Position numbers and translations under genes: made by a program. A stretch of DNA of 20,520 nt from a virus, in the IMG/VR virus record IMGVR_UViG_3300042515_001556, positions 1-20,520 of that record. The stretch is one strand, 5' to 3'. Under the pieces are notes generated by a model, which was given only the letters and a program-made list of their open reading frames with translations, was not told where the DNA came from and did no database searches. Of this stretch, positions 1-8,487 are shown in pieces (position 1 is the first letter of the stretch; the number at the start of each line of letters is the position of its first letter).

Positions 1-2
1 GC

Positions 3-2765
3 ATGAACAACGTAAGATTAGTGTGCGGCAATGTGAGCGTTGATTTGCCGAGTGACTTCGGGATATTGATTAATAAGTCCATTGCAGACATCCGGGAGCC
101 GGAAAGCCGCAGTTCGGATTGGTCAAAATCATTCACGCTGCCCGGCACAAAGACAAACAATAGGCTGTTTACACACTTGTTTGATTTGAATTTAAGCATC
201 CGCAACACAAGTGCAACGAATTTCAGCCCGGATTTCAATCCTAACTTGAAAGCCGATGCCATTCTGCAAGTGGATGAGGTGACACAAATTGAAGGTTTTA
301 TCCGATTGCTGTCAATTAAGGTGAACGACCTGAACCAAATAGAGTATGAATGCTCCATGCACGGGCAACTGGCCGACCTATTTGCAAAGATTTCCGATGC
401 CAAACTTGCTGATTTGAGCCTGACTGAGTACAATCACACCATCAGCAGCACAAATATTTTCAATTCTTGGAACACTTCCATCATAAAAAATGGCAGCACT
501 TATGTGAATTTCAGTGGTGGTGTACCGATTGGTGATGGTTATGTTTACGGATGGCTGGATAACGGCCAATATGCTGACTACAAAAATCTTTATACTGATG
601 ATATCACCCCTTATGTGTATGCCAAAACGGTTGTCGATAAGATTTTCAGCGGTGCCGGGTATACATATACATCGGATAGTTTTTTCAATTCTGCACAATT
701 TAGGCGGTTGGTTATTCCATGTCCAACCCAAATGCCCATACTTTCCGAGAGCCAAATTCAGCAACGGCAATTTGAAGCAAAATCTTCCGGGAGTACAAAC
801 TACACCAAAGGCAGTCAAATATTATTCCCTACTGAAATAACCGACCCAAGCAGCCAGTACAATCCAAGCACAAGCAAATTCACAAATGGGTACAGCGGAC
901 AGCGTTATGACTTTTTCTTTGTCTGCAGAGCGGAATTTCCATACACGACAAACTATGAATACCAATTTTGGTATGGACTTTATATAAACGGGGTGCGGAA
1001 AAAGTGGGTAATGATTGATACCTACAATATTAATCTTGCTAGCAACAAAGTTGAAATTGATGTGACCGTTGCATTTAGCAACATACAATTAAACACCGGT
1101 GATTTAGTTGAAATCCGGAGAGAGGAAATATTCAGGCAGGATACAACGCTTGGTGTCACAAACTGGACAGCGACATCCGCAACATACACCCAATTACCTG
1201 ACAGCAAATTCTTAAACGGAATTATTGATGGCATTTATGGCATTGGTGACACAATGGATTTGGCAGGATTTTTCACCGGGGTAGAAACAAAGCAGCGTGA
1301 ATTTATGCGGTGGATTTTTACCATGTTTAATCTTTACACGGAAGCCGACCCGGACATCACCAAAAGATTGGTGGTAATGGCTCGTGAAGATTTCAACCAA
1401 ACAACGGTCAAAGATTGGACAGCCAAACGTGATTTATCGCAGCAACTTGAAATTATCCCAATGGGTGAACTTGATGCAGGCAAATACACTTTCACATACA
1501 AAGAGGGTGACGATGATGGCAATAAGTTTTACAAAGAGGATTTTAGCAGAACGTATGGAGATAGGCAAATTGTAATCAACAATGACTTTGTAAAGGATGA
1601 TAAGAAAATCGAAATCGGATTTGTTCCGACTTTGATTGTCAAGCCTGAAAATGAAGCCGATAAATATTTGCCGGATTTGTCAACCAACGATGGCAAACAA
1701 AAGTCCGGTGATTTGAGGATTTTGCAGTACAAATATTTGACTTGCAAAAATTACAATGTGATTGAAGGTTCCAAGCAAACGGCAACGGCTTCAAGTGTGA
1801 CCGCCATCAAAACAAATTATCCGTACATGGGGCATTTGAACGACCCGACAGCATCAACCAGCGACATCAATTTTGGGATGCCACGTTTTATCGGAGTTGC
1901 AGCAGGCACATCAATCACCAATAATAACCTATTTAACGCATATTGGAGCAAATATATCAGCGAAATAACCGACAAAGACAGCAAGATTGTGCGTGGTAAT
2001 TTCTACCTTACCCCGGCAGACATGGAAAAGCTATCTTTCCGTGACCTTTATTTCTTTGATGGTAATTATTTTAGGCTCAATAAAATTGAAGATTACGACC
2101 CAATTAACCCATCAGTAAACATCTGCGAGTTTTTGTTCCTAAAAACCGGGCCGACATTCACCGCAAGCACTGGGGTAATTGGTGGCGGTGGAAGCCAAAG
2201 CAGTGGAACCGATGAGGAATACGACCCAAGAGGTGGCAATGTTAGCTCAAAAGTAATTCAGCAGCGTGGCATTGATATCGGAAACCTAAACAGCGCAGGG
2301 CAAGGTATAATGGTTGGAAATGGAAATGTAAATTTCGGCCAGCGCAATGCAGCGTTTGCAACCAGCGGAGTGGCTTTTTTGTGTGATGATAGTATCGTGA
2401 TTGGCGTGGCTCCGCCACAGCCAGTTAATTGCAACGAGGTGTGGATGCAAGGGCAGTTGATAGAACCCAACAATTTTGGAACAAACCGCTTTGTCTACCC
2501 AACGGCAAACTACACAGCCGAATTGCAGTACGACATCATTATCTTTTCAGCAGATGGCAACCACACAATCACTTTACCCCCGGCATCAACAAGCACATCC
2601 AAGGCGTTTTGGATAGTGAAGGCAAATTTGGGAGGAACATTACGCATAGAAGCACAAAGTGGGGAATATATAGATGGCAGCGACCATTACGACATCAACA
2701 ACCAATGGGGTACAGCATATTTGGTATGCAACGGAACACGGTGGTACGCATTAACAAACAAATAA
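3..2765 (+). CDS. Large tail/baseplate-like protein with C-terminal adhesin-type domain
   Basis: The 920-aa product looks like the large tail or baseplate protein of Bacteroidota siphoviruses. Residues about 15-130 hold a conserved N-terminal module with motifs such as IADIREPESRSSDWSKSFTL and LPGTKTNNRLFTHLF, followed by a beta-rich body. Around residue 720 there is a Gly/Ser-rich linker (VIGGGGSQSSG). The last 85 or so residues (HTITLPPAS ... YIDGSDHYDINNQWGTAYLV ... GTRWYAL) resemble the beta-structured C-terminal repeats of phage fibres that contact the host. No signal peptide or membrane segment is seen. The ATG lies two bases from the window edge, so an earlier start cannot be excluded. 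The tape measure gene begins one base after the stop, which fits a tail module. Family assignment comes from memory of related proteins; the adhesin role is inference. Confidence 0.7.
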   Translation: MNNVRLVCGNVSVDLPSDFGILINKSIADIREPESRSSDWSKSFTLPGTKTNNRLFTHLFDLNLSIRNTSATNFSPDFNPNLKADAILQVDEVTQIEGFIRLLSIKVNDLNQIEYECSMHGQLADLFAKISDAKLADLSLTEYNHTISSTNIFNSWNTSIIKNGSTYVNFSGGVPIGDGYVYGWLDNGQYADYKNLYTDDITPYVYAKTVVDKIFSGAGYTYTSDSFFNSAQFRRLVIPCPTQMPILSESQIQQRQFEAKSSGSTNYTKGSQILFPTEITDPSSQYNPSTSKFTNGYSGQRYDFFFVCRAEFPYTTNYEYQFWYGLYINGVRKKWVMIDTYNINLASNKVEIDVTVAFSNIQLNTGDLVEIRREEIFRQDTTLGVTNWTATSATYTQLPDSKFLNGIIDGIYGIGDTMDLAGFFTGVETKQREFMRWIFTMFNLYTEADPDITKRLVVMAREDFNQTTVKDWTAKRDLSQQLEIIPMGELDAGKYTFTYKEGDDDGNKFYKEDFSRTYGDRQIVINNDFVKDDKKIEIGFVPTLIVKPENEADKYLPDLSTNDGKQKSGDLRILQYKYLTCKNYNVIEGSKQTATASSVTAIKTNYPYMGHLNDPTASTSDINFGMPRFIGVAAGTSITNNNLFNAYWSKYISEITDKDSKIVRGNFYLTPADMEKLSFRDLYFFDGNYFRLNKIEDYDPINPSVNICEFLFLKTGPTFTASTGVIGGGGSQSSGTDEEYDPRGGNVSSKVIQQRGIDIGNLNSAGQGIMVGNGNVNFGQRNAAFATSGVAFLCDDSIVIGVAPPQPVNCNEVWMQGQLIEPNNFGTNRFVYPTANYTAELQYDIIIFSADGNHTITLPPASTSTSKAFWIVKANLGGTLRIEAQSGEYIDGSDHYDINNQWGTAYLVCNGTRWYALTNK

Positions 2766-2766
2766 A

Positions 2767-4890
2767 ATGGCAACGACAACGGTAGCAATAAATTTAGAGG
2801 CCAAAACCAAAGGCACGGAAAGCGTTAAAGGGCTACGAGCCCAAATGCGAGAAGCAATTCAAGATGCAGCAGCAATGTCAGAAAAATTCGGTGAATTTTC
2901 AACCGAGGCAATGCAAGCGCAGAAAAGGGTTGCAGAGTTAAGAGATAAGATGGATGATTTAAACGATGCTGTTAAAGCATTACATCCAGATAAATTTAAT
3001 AGAATAAACACCATAGCCCAAGGTGTGGCTAATGGTTTTCAGGCGGCACAGGGTGCAATGGCCTTGTTTGGTGCTGAAAGCGAAGATGTACAAAAGGCGT
3101 TGTTGAAAGTGCAGGGTGCAATGGCATTCGCACAAGGAATGGAAGGATTAGATGCACTTGGTAAACAATTTAAAACACTTGGACAAGACGCAATACAAGC
3201 GTTCAAAGGAATGACCACAGCATCCAAAGCATTTTTGGCTACTGGGATTGGTTTGTTAGTTGCTGCCATTGCTTATGTAGCTACCAATTTTGATGAGCTT
3301 GCACAATCAATGGGTTTTGCAGAAAGCGAAATGGAGAAAATGAACAAGGCAATGAATATTGCAGCGGCTGAAACACAACAACAAGCTGCTGATTTGCAAT
3401 ACTACAATAGCGTTGTTCAGGACACAAAAAAATCCGAGGGTGAACGTCAATTTGCATTGGAAAAATTAAAGGAAGCAGGGATTGCAACTGATGATGTAAA
3501 CATAGCAAATGCTAATTCTTTAGGTGCTTTGAATGACAGAATTGGAAAGCAAATTCTTTTGATTGCTCAACGAGCAAGAACCGAAGCAGCTGCACAAATT
3601 TTGCAAGAAAAGACAAAGAAACTTATTGAAATGCAGAATGGTGACTTAGACGATGCAACTGGAACTTGGGATAAATTTTATGCCTCAGCAAAGGGTGCTT
3701 TATTGGGTGTTGATAGAGGGGCGCAAGAATTAGTTGATAGAGGCTTAAATAATTTGAAAAAAGGACAGCAAGATGTCAATGATGCTACAAAAGTGTATCA
3801 AGGTGAACTTGAAAAAAACACAAAATTAAATGGAGAGCATACCACTATTTCCAAACAAGTTACATCAACCCTAAAGAAACAAAAAGATGCAACCAAAGAT
3901 TTGAAGCAAGCAGAACTTGAAAGGATTGCAGAAGTTTTATCTCTTGATAAATCAACGCTTGCTAAACAAATTGCAGCTGCCGATGCTGCATTTGCGGTTA
4001 CGGTTAAAGCATTAAGAGATAAAGGGCTGACCGAAAAGCAAATAAATCAAAAGCGTGATGCAGAACTTGAAAAAATAAGAACAGATTTTTATGCCAAACA
4101 AAAAGCGGATGAAGAAAAAGCAGCAACAGATTTGGCAACATGGAAGAAAACAAAAGACCAAGAGGAAATTTTAGCTTTAAATGAGTTCTACAAAAAGAAA
4201 CAGCTTGTTGCCATCCAAAATAAAGCAACCCCTGACCAACTTGCAGCACTGGAATTGCAGCGAATGGATGAGGAAAAACGACTGCGATTGGAGCAAGGAC
4301 AATCCATTGTTGATATTGAACAGCAAATTGCTTTAAAAAAGAAAGAGATATATGATAAAGATGTTGAAGACAAAAAGAAAGCAGAAGAACAAAAGAAAGC
4401 AGCTGAACAAGCAACATTAAAATTTACTGCCGATGGATTTGCTATAATTGCTGAAATGGCAGATGCTTTTGCTGGTAAATCAGAACAACAACAAAGAAAA
4501 GCATTTGAAATTAAGAAAAAAGCATCAATGGCGCAAGCTATTATTGAAACTATACAAGCATCACAATCTGCTTATGCTTCACAAATGGCAATAGCAACAC
4601 CGGATGCACCGATAAGAGCTGCAATTGCTGCTGGTCTTGCACTTGCATCAGGTATTGCTCGTGTGCGTAAAATTGAGCAAACACCATTTGAAGCAAAAGG
4701 TGATAGCGCAGGCGGTGGTGGTGGCGGTGGTGGCGGTGTTGCTCCTGCTCCATCGTTCATTCCGACAGCAGGCGGTGCGCTCCCGGAAGAAGCGCAGTTC
4801 GGTGGCATGGGCAGAGTGTACGTTCTTGAAGGCGATATTACCAAAACGCAAACAAGGGTTCGCAGGCTAAGAAATACAAGTGTTGTTTAA
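2767..4890 (+). CDS. Tail tape measure protein
   Basis: This 707-aa protein has the build of a tape measure protein, which sets tail length and is ejected with the DNA. It is mostly Lys/Glu/Gln/Ala-rich predicted coiled coil. A hydrophobic segment lies near residues 155-175 (ATGIGLLVAAIAYVAT). The C-terminal part has an Ala-rich helix (SMAQAIIETIQASQSAYASQ, then AAIAAGLALASGIARVRKIE), which is very typical of tape measure C-termini. A run of nine Gly codons (4711-4737, GGC/GGT) follows and leads into a short tail (residues about 660-707). The start ATG sits one base after the preceding stop and is preceded by A-rich sequence. The middle of the gene is visibly A-rich, as expected for Lys-rich coiled coil. 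Its place directly after a tail gene supports the call. At 707 aa it is on the short side, suggesting a modest tail. Confidence 0.85.
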   Translation: MATTTVAINLEAKTKGTESVKGLRAQMREAIQDAAAMSEKFGEFSTEAMQAQKRVAELRDKMDDLNDAVKALHPDKFNRINTIAQGVANGFQAAQGAMALFGAESEDVQKALLKVQGAMAFAQGMEGLDALGKQFKTLGQDAIQAFKGMTTASKAFLATGIGLLVAAIAYVATNFDELAQSMGFAESEMEKMNKAMNIAAAETQQQAADLQYYNSVVQDTKKSEGERQFALEKLKEAGIATDDVNIANANSLGALNDRIGKQILLIAQRARTEAAAQILQEKTKKLIEMQNGDLDDATGTWDKFYASAKGALLGVDRGAQELVDRGLNNLKKGQQDVNDATKVYQGELEKNTKLNGEHTTISKQVTSTLKKQKDATKDLKQAELERIAEVLSLDKSTLAKQIAAADAAFAVTVKALRDKGLTEKQINQKRDAELEKIRTDFYAKQKADEEKAATDLATWKKTKDQEEILALNEFYKKKQLVAIQNKATPDQLAALELQRMDEEKRLRLEQGQSIVDIEQQIALKKKEIYDKDVEDKKKAEEQKKAAEQATLKFTADGFAIIAEMADAFAGKSEQQQRKAFEIKKKASMAQAIIETIQASQSAYASQMAIATPDAPIRAAIAAGLALASGIARVRKIEQTPFEAKGDSAGGGGGGGGGVAPAPSFIPTAGGALPEEAQFGGMGRVYVLEGDITKTQTRVRRLRNTSVV

Positions 4891-4906
4891 TTGTACTATT
4901 CAAATT

Positions 4907-5920
4907 ATGGATTACCCAGTGTATAAAATAGTAGTCAATGAGGATGATGAAACGGGCGTTGAGTTCGTTTCACTCGTTGACAAGCCAGCGATAAAAAAAG
5001 ATTTCCTGCTTTTCCAAGAATTTGTTGAACCGGGTGCAAAAGAAAGCGAGGAAGAATTTATCAGCCGTTGCATCCCTTACATGGTTGGCGAAGGAATGGA
5101 ACAAGACCAAGCCGCAGCCGTGTGTTATTCCAAGTGGGGCAGCAAGCAGAAATTTGAAAGTTACAGCGATTACCCGGAAGCAGCAAAAGAAAATGCAAAG
5201 GTTGCACTCCGTTGGGCAGAAGAAAACGGATGGGGTTCCTGCGGCACAGCAGTTGGTAAAATCAGGGCAAACCAGTTGGCCAATGGTGAAGCCATCAGCC
5301 GTGACACGATTGCACGGATGGCAGGCTTTGAAAGGCACCGCCAAAACAGCGACAAAGAACTTGGAGATGGTTGCGGCCGCCTGATGTGGTTGGCTTGGGG
5401 TGGAGATGAAGGTGTTGAATGGGCACAAAGGAAGTTGTCACAAATTGACAAGTCAAAATTTGCCATACAATCGGAAGAAAAGCGCATCATTTCCGGCCCT
5501 ATCATGCTGGCAAACGTGCCCATCTACCGCTTTGATGATATTCGTGGTGAGTATTACGTTACGTTTCCACCCGACACCATTTTCAGTATCGTAAAAAAGA
5601 TGGCTCGTAAAGGGTTGTATAAGGCAGTAAATACCGACCATGCCAATCCGGTGGATGATGGTGTGCACATGATTGAACTTTACCTGATTGACCGGGAGCG
5701 TGGTGTCATGCCGCCAAAAGGTTACGAAGATGCCGAGGATGGAAGCGCATTTGCAAGCTACCTGATTGATAACGAGGAAATTTGGACAAAGGTAAAAGCA
5801 GGCGAATGGAAAGGCTTTTCAGTCGAGGGCATGTTTGACATGGAACAGCAGGATGATATTGTCGTGGCCATGCGTGAAATAGCTGCCATGCTCAAAAATT
5901 TTGCAGAGGAAATCAAATAA
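4907..5920 (+). CDS. XkdF-like head maturation protease carrying two inserted modules
   Basis: The 337-aa product is a probable prohead serine protease of the XkdF/Peptidase_S78_2 type, which trims scaffold and capsid proteins. Residues 2-35 (PVYKIVVNEDD ... FVSLVDKPAI) match the N-terminal strands of that family. The core resumes near residue 197 (SGPIMLANVPIYR) and includes His245 (VNTDH) and Ser305 (GFSVEG), the likely catalytic pair. Between them lie about 140 residues in two modules. The first is EEFISRCIPYMVGEGM ... AVCYSKW. The second runs from NAKVALRWAEENGWG through RMAGFERHRQ to LMWLAWGGDEGVEWA, a module recurrent in phage head proteins with no known function. I chose ATG 4907; a GTG at 4880 in frame would overlap the tape measure gene and adds unconserved residues. 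The scaffold-like and capsid genes follow directly, as expected for a protease. Confidence 0.8.
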   Translation: MDYPVYKIVVNEDDETGVEFVSLVDKPAIKKDFLLFQEFVEPGAKESEEEFISRCIPYMVGEGMEQDQAAAVCYSKWGSKQKFESYSDYPEAAKENAKVALRWAEENGWGSCGTAVGKIRANQLANGEAISRDTIARMAGFERHRQNSDKELGDGCGRLMWLAWGGDEGVEWAQRKLSQIDKSKFAIQSEEKRIISGPIMLANVPIYRFDDIRGEYYVTFPPDTIFSIVKKMARKGLYKAVNTDHANPVDDGVHMIELYLIDRERGVMPPKGYEDAEDGSAFASYLIDNEEIWTKVKAGEWKGFSVEGMFDMEQQDDIVVAMREIAAMLKNFAEEIK

Positions 5921-5936
5921 CTATTATTCTACACGT

Positions 5937-6485
5937 ATGGACATCAAAATTGAACTTTCCGAAATGAAAAGCGGACTTTCTGCATTTATGGCAGAGGTGC
6001 GCCAGCGTTTCGAAAGTGCCGAGCCCAAGATGAAATTTGCTGAATTGACTTTAGTTGATGGTACAATAGTATCATTTGAAGGTGAGGAAGCGGTTGTCGG
6101 AGCGGCTTTAAATGTACTTGGGTTGGAAGGCGTTGTGCCTGCCCCCGATGGCACTCACGAAACCACTGAAGGTTTGCTTATTACTACTATTGATGGCATT
6201 ATCACCAACATTGAAACCAAAGAAATGGAAGCCCCAGAAGCCGAAGCCGAGGTCATTGTTGAATTTGCCAGCAAGGAAGAATTTGCAGCCCTGAACGACC
6301 GCATCGCAAAACTCGAAGAAATGCTCGTTTCCCTTGGCAGCAAGGTTGAAGACACATTCAGCGTTTTTGAAAAGTTTGCATCACAAACCCCGGAGCCTGT
6401 TGCTAAACCTTTCGGCCCGGTTAAAACTGAAAAAAACGAAGCATTGAAAGGTTTTGCTTCTGCACTTAAAAACAACAAAAAATAA
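5937..6485 (+). CDS. Probable capsid scaffold protein
   Basis: This 182-aa acidic protein sits between the maturation protease and the major capsid gene, the usual place of a scaffold. It starts with MDIKIELSEMKSGLSAFM and has a Glu/Ala/Pro-rich middle (EMEAPEAEAEVIVEF). A predicted coiled coil follows (EFAALNDRIAKLEEMLVSLGSK), then a Lys-rich end (ASALKNNKK) like the capsid-binding tails of scaffolds. Residues about 35-105 contain repeated beta-like strands (TLVDGTIVSFEGEEAVVGAAL, then LITTIDGIITNIETKE), seen in related Bacteroidota phage proteins. I use ATG 5937 because the frame's alternative TTG at 5901 lies inside the protease gene. No homology to a named scaffold family is certain, so the role rests on position and composition. 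Confidence 0.6.
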   Translation: MDIKIELSEMKSGLSAFMAEVRQRFESAEPKMKFAELTLVDGTIVSFEGEEAVVGAALNVLGLEGVVPAPDGTHETTEGLLITTIDGIITNIETKEMEAPEAEAEVIVEFASKEEFAALNDRIAKLEEMLVSLGSKVEDTFSVFEKFASQTPEPVAKPFGPVKTEKNEALKGFASALKNNKK

Positions 6486-6492
6486 ATAAAAC

Positions 6493-7437
6493 ATGGCATT
6501 TGTAGTATCAGGGTTGACTAATTACACCAAGGAAACCCAACTCGAGCTTTTAGTAAAAGCAATGTTCAGCAGCAAAACCGCATCTTTGTTGCAGGGCGCT
6601 GGACAAGTTATTCCCGGCATTAAATCAGCCGAGGCACTCCCTCTTTTGAGCAGTGATGTATTCTTTCAAGCCGATGGTTGCGGATATGCACCATCAGGAA
6701 ACACCACCATCAGTCAGCGTGTGTTGACCGTTGGAAAGGTTAAGGTTGAAGAAACTCTTTGCCCAAAAACTTTGGAAACCAAATTCACACAGCAAGGTTT
6801 GGCCGCTGGTTCACCCGTTGACTTGGGAGTATTCCAAGACCAAATCGGTGCAGAAAAAGCAGGCAAAATTGCCGAAGCTATCGAAACTGCTATTTGGCAG
6901 GGTTCACTTTCCGGTAGCGGTAACAACGCAAGATGGGATGGTTTCTTGACTATCTTGACCGCTCTTGGTTTTGGTGGCGCAGGCGACCCAATCAAAGGTA
7001 ACGTTGCTGACGCTTACACTTCAATCACTTCCTCAAACATTGACGACATTATCGCTACCATTTACAGCGTAATTCCTGCCGCTTTGTTGGGCAAGCCTGA
7101 TTTGTTCATTGCTATGGGTACCGACACCTTCCGTTTGTATCGCACTTGGTTGGTAGGTGCTAACCTTTTCCACTATGCCGCTACTGAAACTGCTGAAATG
7201 GAAATTGTTGACCCTATCACTGGCATCAAAATCTACGGATTGAATGGCATGAACGGAACCAACAAAATCGTTGCTGGTCTTTGGTCTAACTTCTTTATCG
7301 GAACTGACATGATGAACGAAGAAGAAGAATACAAATTCTGGTACAGCCAAGACAACGATGAAGTTCGCTACCGTGCAACTTTCAAATACGGAACGCAGAT
7401 TGCATTCCCTGAGCAGGTTGTTTATTTCTCATTGTAA
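6493..7437 (+). CDS. Major capsid protein
   Basis: The 314-aa protein is the best candidate for the major capsid subunit. It follows the protease and scaffold, has a fitting length, and resembles major capsid proteins of Bacteroidota siphophages. It begins MAFVVSGLTNYTKETQLELL and has stretches such as VDLGVFQDQIGAEKAGKIAE, a helix likely equivalent to the HK97 spine helix. Near the C-terminus come MGTDTFRLYRTWLVGANLF and EIVDPITGIKIYGLNG. The ATG is preceded by AAATAAATAAAAC, with no Shine-Dalgarno site. Synonymous codons favour C-ending forms (GAC, AAC, TTC, ATC) more than in the neighbouring genes, consistent with high expression. A strong intrinsic terminator follows at 7462-7491. Confidence 0.85.
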   Translation: MAFVVSGLTNYTKETQLELLVKAMFSSKTASLLQGAGQVIPGIKSAEALPLLSSDVFFQADGCGYAPSGNTTISQRVLTVGKVKVEETLCPKTLETKFTQQGLAAGSPVDLGVFQDQIGAEKAGKIAEAIETAIWQGSLSGSGNNARWDGFLTILTALGFGGAGDPIKGNVADAYTSITSSNIDDIIATIYSVIPAALLGKPDLFIAMGTDTFRLYRTWLVGANLFHYAATETAEMEIVDPITGIKIYGLNGMNGTNKIVAGLWSNFFIGTDMMNEEEEYKFWYSQDNDEVRYRATFKYGTQIAFPEQVVYFSL

Positions 7438-7461
7438 TTCACTGAACTAAAGTTTAACCCG

Positions 7462-7491
7462 GGGGGTGGGGCACAACCCTACCCCCTTTTT
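7462..7491 (+). terminator. Intrinsic terminator after the capsid gene
   Basis: A 10-bp stem (GGGGGTGGGG with CCCTACCCCC, one G-U pair) closes a five-base loop CACAA and is followed directly by TTTTT. It lies 24 bases after the capsid stop and would make the capsid messenger end here for a share of transcripts. Confidence 0.85.
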
Positions 7492-7505
7492 AATTAAAAA
7501 AAAAT

Positions 7506-8024
7506 ATGCCTTGTGTACTAACCACCGGATTTACCTTGGATTGCAAAACCGCATCCGCAGGTATTAAAACAATTTGGCTCGTTGAATTTGATGCCAAATC
7601 TACATTGACCAAATCAAGCGGAGAAGTTTCCGCATTGACCCTTTCAGGCAGCAAAGTATTTTTCAAGTACGAACTTGAAAAAGAAACTGCTTCAATGACT
7701 TGGAGAACCATCCCAAGCACCGAGAACGGAACCGTATTTTATGAAGCCGACTTGGTTGCTCGTCTGCACAAAGTGACCACCGCCCAGCGTAACGAAATTA
7801 AACTGCTTGCTCAAAACAGAATGTTAGCCATTGCCCTTGATGCAAGTGGTGACTACTGGCTGTTGGGTGCCGATTATGGCGCACAATTACAGCAAAGCGA
7901 AAGCAATTTCGGTCAAGCGTTTGGTGACTTCAAAGGTCATGTGCTGAACTTTTTGCACAAAGAAACCGATTTACCTTTGAAAGTTCAAAGCGGTGTTGTA
8001 ACTTCGCTCGCTCTTGGTTCCTGA
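7506..8024 (+). CDS. Structural protein, possibly tail tube
   Basis: This 172-aa protein begins MPCVLTTGFTLDCKTASAGI, an N-terminus seen in a family of conserved Bacteroidota phage structural proteins. The rest is predicted beta-rich with one helix around VARLHKVTTAQRNEIKLLAQ. It ends with FGDFKGHVLNFLHKETDLPL and a short strand. No signal or membrane segment is visible. Size, beta content and its place after the capsid gene fit a tail tube or head-completion protein, but I cannot separate these. The start has an A-rich leader (AATTAAAAAAAAAT) that overlaps the U-tract region of the terminator upstream. The gene is flanked on both sides by strong terminators, so it is insulated from its neighbours, which fits a product needed in many copies. 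Confidence 0.6.
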   Translation: MPCVLTTGFTLDCKTASAGIKTIWLVEFDAKSTLTKSSGEVSALTLSGSKVFFKYELEKETASMTWRTIPSTENGTVFYEADLVARLHKVTTAQRNEIKLLAQNRMLAIALDASGDYWLLGADYGAQLQQSESNFGQAFGDFKGHVLNFLHKETDLPLKVQSGVVTSLALGS

Positions 8025-8048
8025 TTTTAGTTTTTCATAGTTTGCAAG

Positions 8049-8076
8049 AAAGGCTGCCGAAAGGTGGCCTTTTTTG
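8049..8076 (+). terminator. Intrinsic terminator with GAAA tetraloop
   Basis: A stem of about nine pairs, AAGGCTGCC with GGTGGCCTT (two G-U pairs), closes a GAAA tetraloop at 8059-8062 and runs into TTTTTT. It starts 25 bases after the stop of the preceding gene. Confidence 0.85.
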
Positions 8077-8103
8077 TTATGCTTCCAAAAAGTGTACTAT
8101 TTG
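8073..8103 (+). promoter_or_regulatory. Weak Bacteroidota-type promoter candidate
   Basis: TTTG at 8073-8076 is followed after 18 bases by TACTATTTG at 8095-8103, one base longer than the TAnnTTTG consensus. It lies just after a terminator and ahead of the 8110 gene, where a promoter would be useful. The mismatch and short spacing make this weak. Confidence 0.2.
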
Positions 8104-8109
8104 AATTAG

Positions 8110-8487
8110 ATGCTGTACATTACCAAAGCAGGAAGCCCCGAATTAATAATCACCGGAAAGGAGAAAGTGACAATCTCCCCGGTTTATTATTTGTTGGTTT
8201 TTGAGAGCGAAATGTCGCAGGAGCGCAAGGCATTTTTAGTCACCGACACAAGCACTGCACCCAATAGATACCAACTTTTCACATTTACCGAAGGCAGCAC
8301 CACAGCCAAAACGCTTGCAATCGGCACACATTACTGGTCACTATACGCACAAACTTCATCGAGCAACACAAATTATTTGTTGGCCAATGAGGAAATCGAC
8401 CGGGGACTGGCTTATGTAAGCACCAGCCACACCCCATTCAATGACCACGATGTAAACCTAACCATTAAACAACACAACGTAGGATGA
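8110..8487 (+). CDS. Small conserved phage protein of unknown role
   Basis: I do not recognise a function. The 125-aa product is predicted to be mostly beta strands, with motifs ISPVYYLLVFESEMSQERKA and TLAIGTHYWSLYAQTSS. No membrane segment or catalytic motif is visible. It follows a terminator and overlaps the portal gene by ATGA, so it is probably translationally coupled to the portal. Its beta-rich composition and place among head genes suggest a virion component. A small head- or tail-associated structural role is inference only. Confidence 0.65.
   Translation: MLYITKAGSPELIITGKEKVTISPVYYLLVFESEMSQERKAFLVTDTSTAPNRYQLFTFTEGSTTAKTLAIGTHYWSLYAQTSSSNTNYLLANEEIDRGLAYVSTSHTPFNDHDVNLTIKQHNVG

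Noticed and set aside
378-818. Long open frames opposite the large tail gene and others on reverse strands
   Set aside because: They are shadows of real genes, with irregular composition, and do not fit the tight gene packing.
4880-4906. GTG start for the protease
   Set aside because: It lies inside the tape measure gene and adds nine residues unlike the family; ATG 4907 fits better.
5901-5936. TTG start for the scaffold-like gene
   Set aside because: It lies inside the protease gene; the ATG at 5937 follows the protease stop closely and gives a sensible start.
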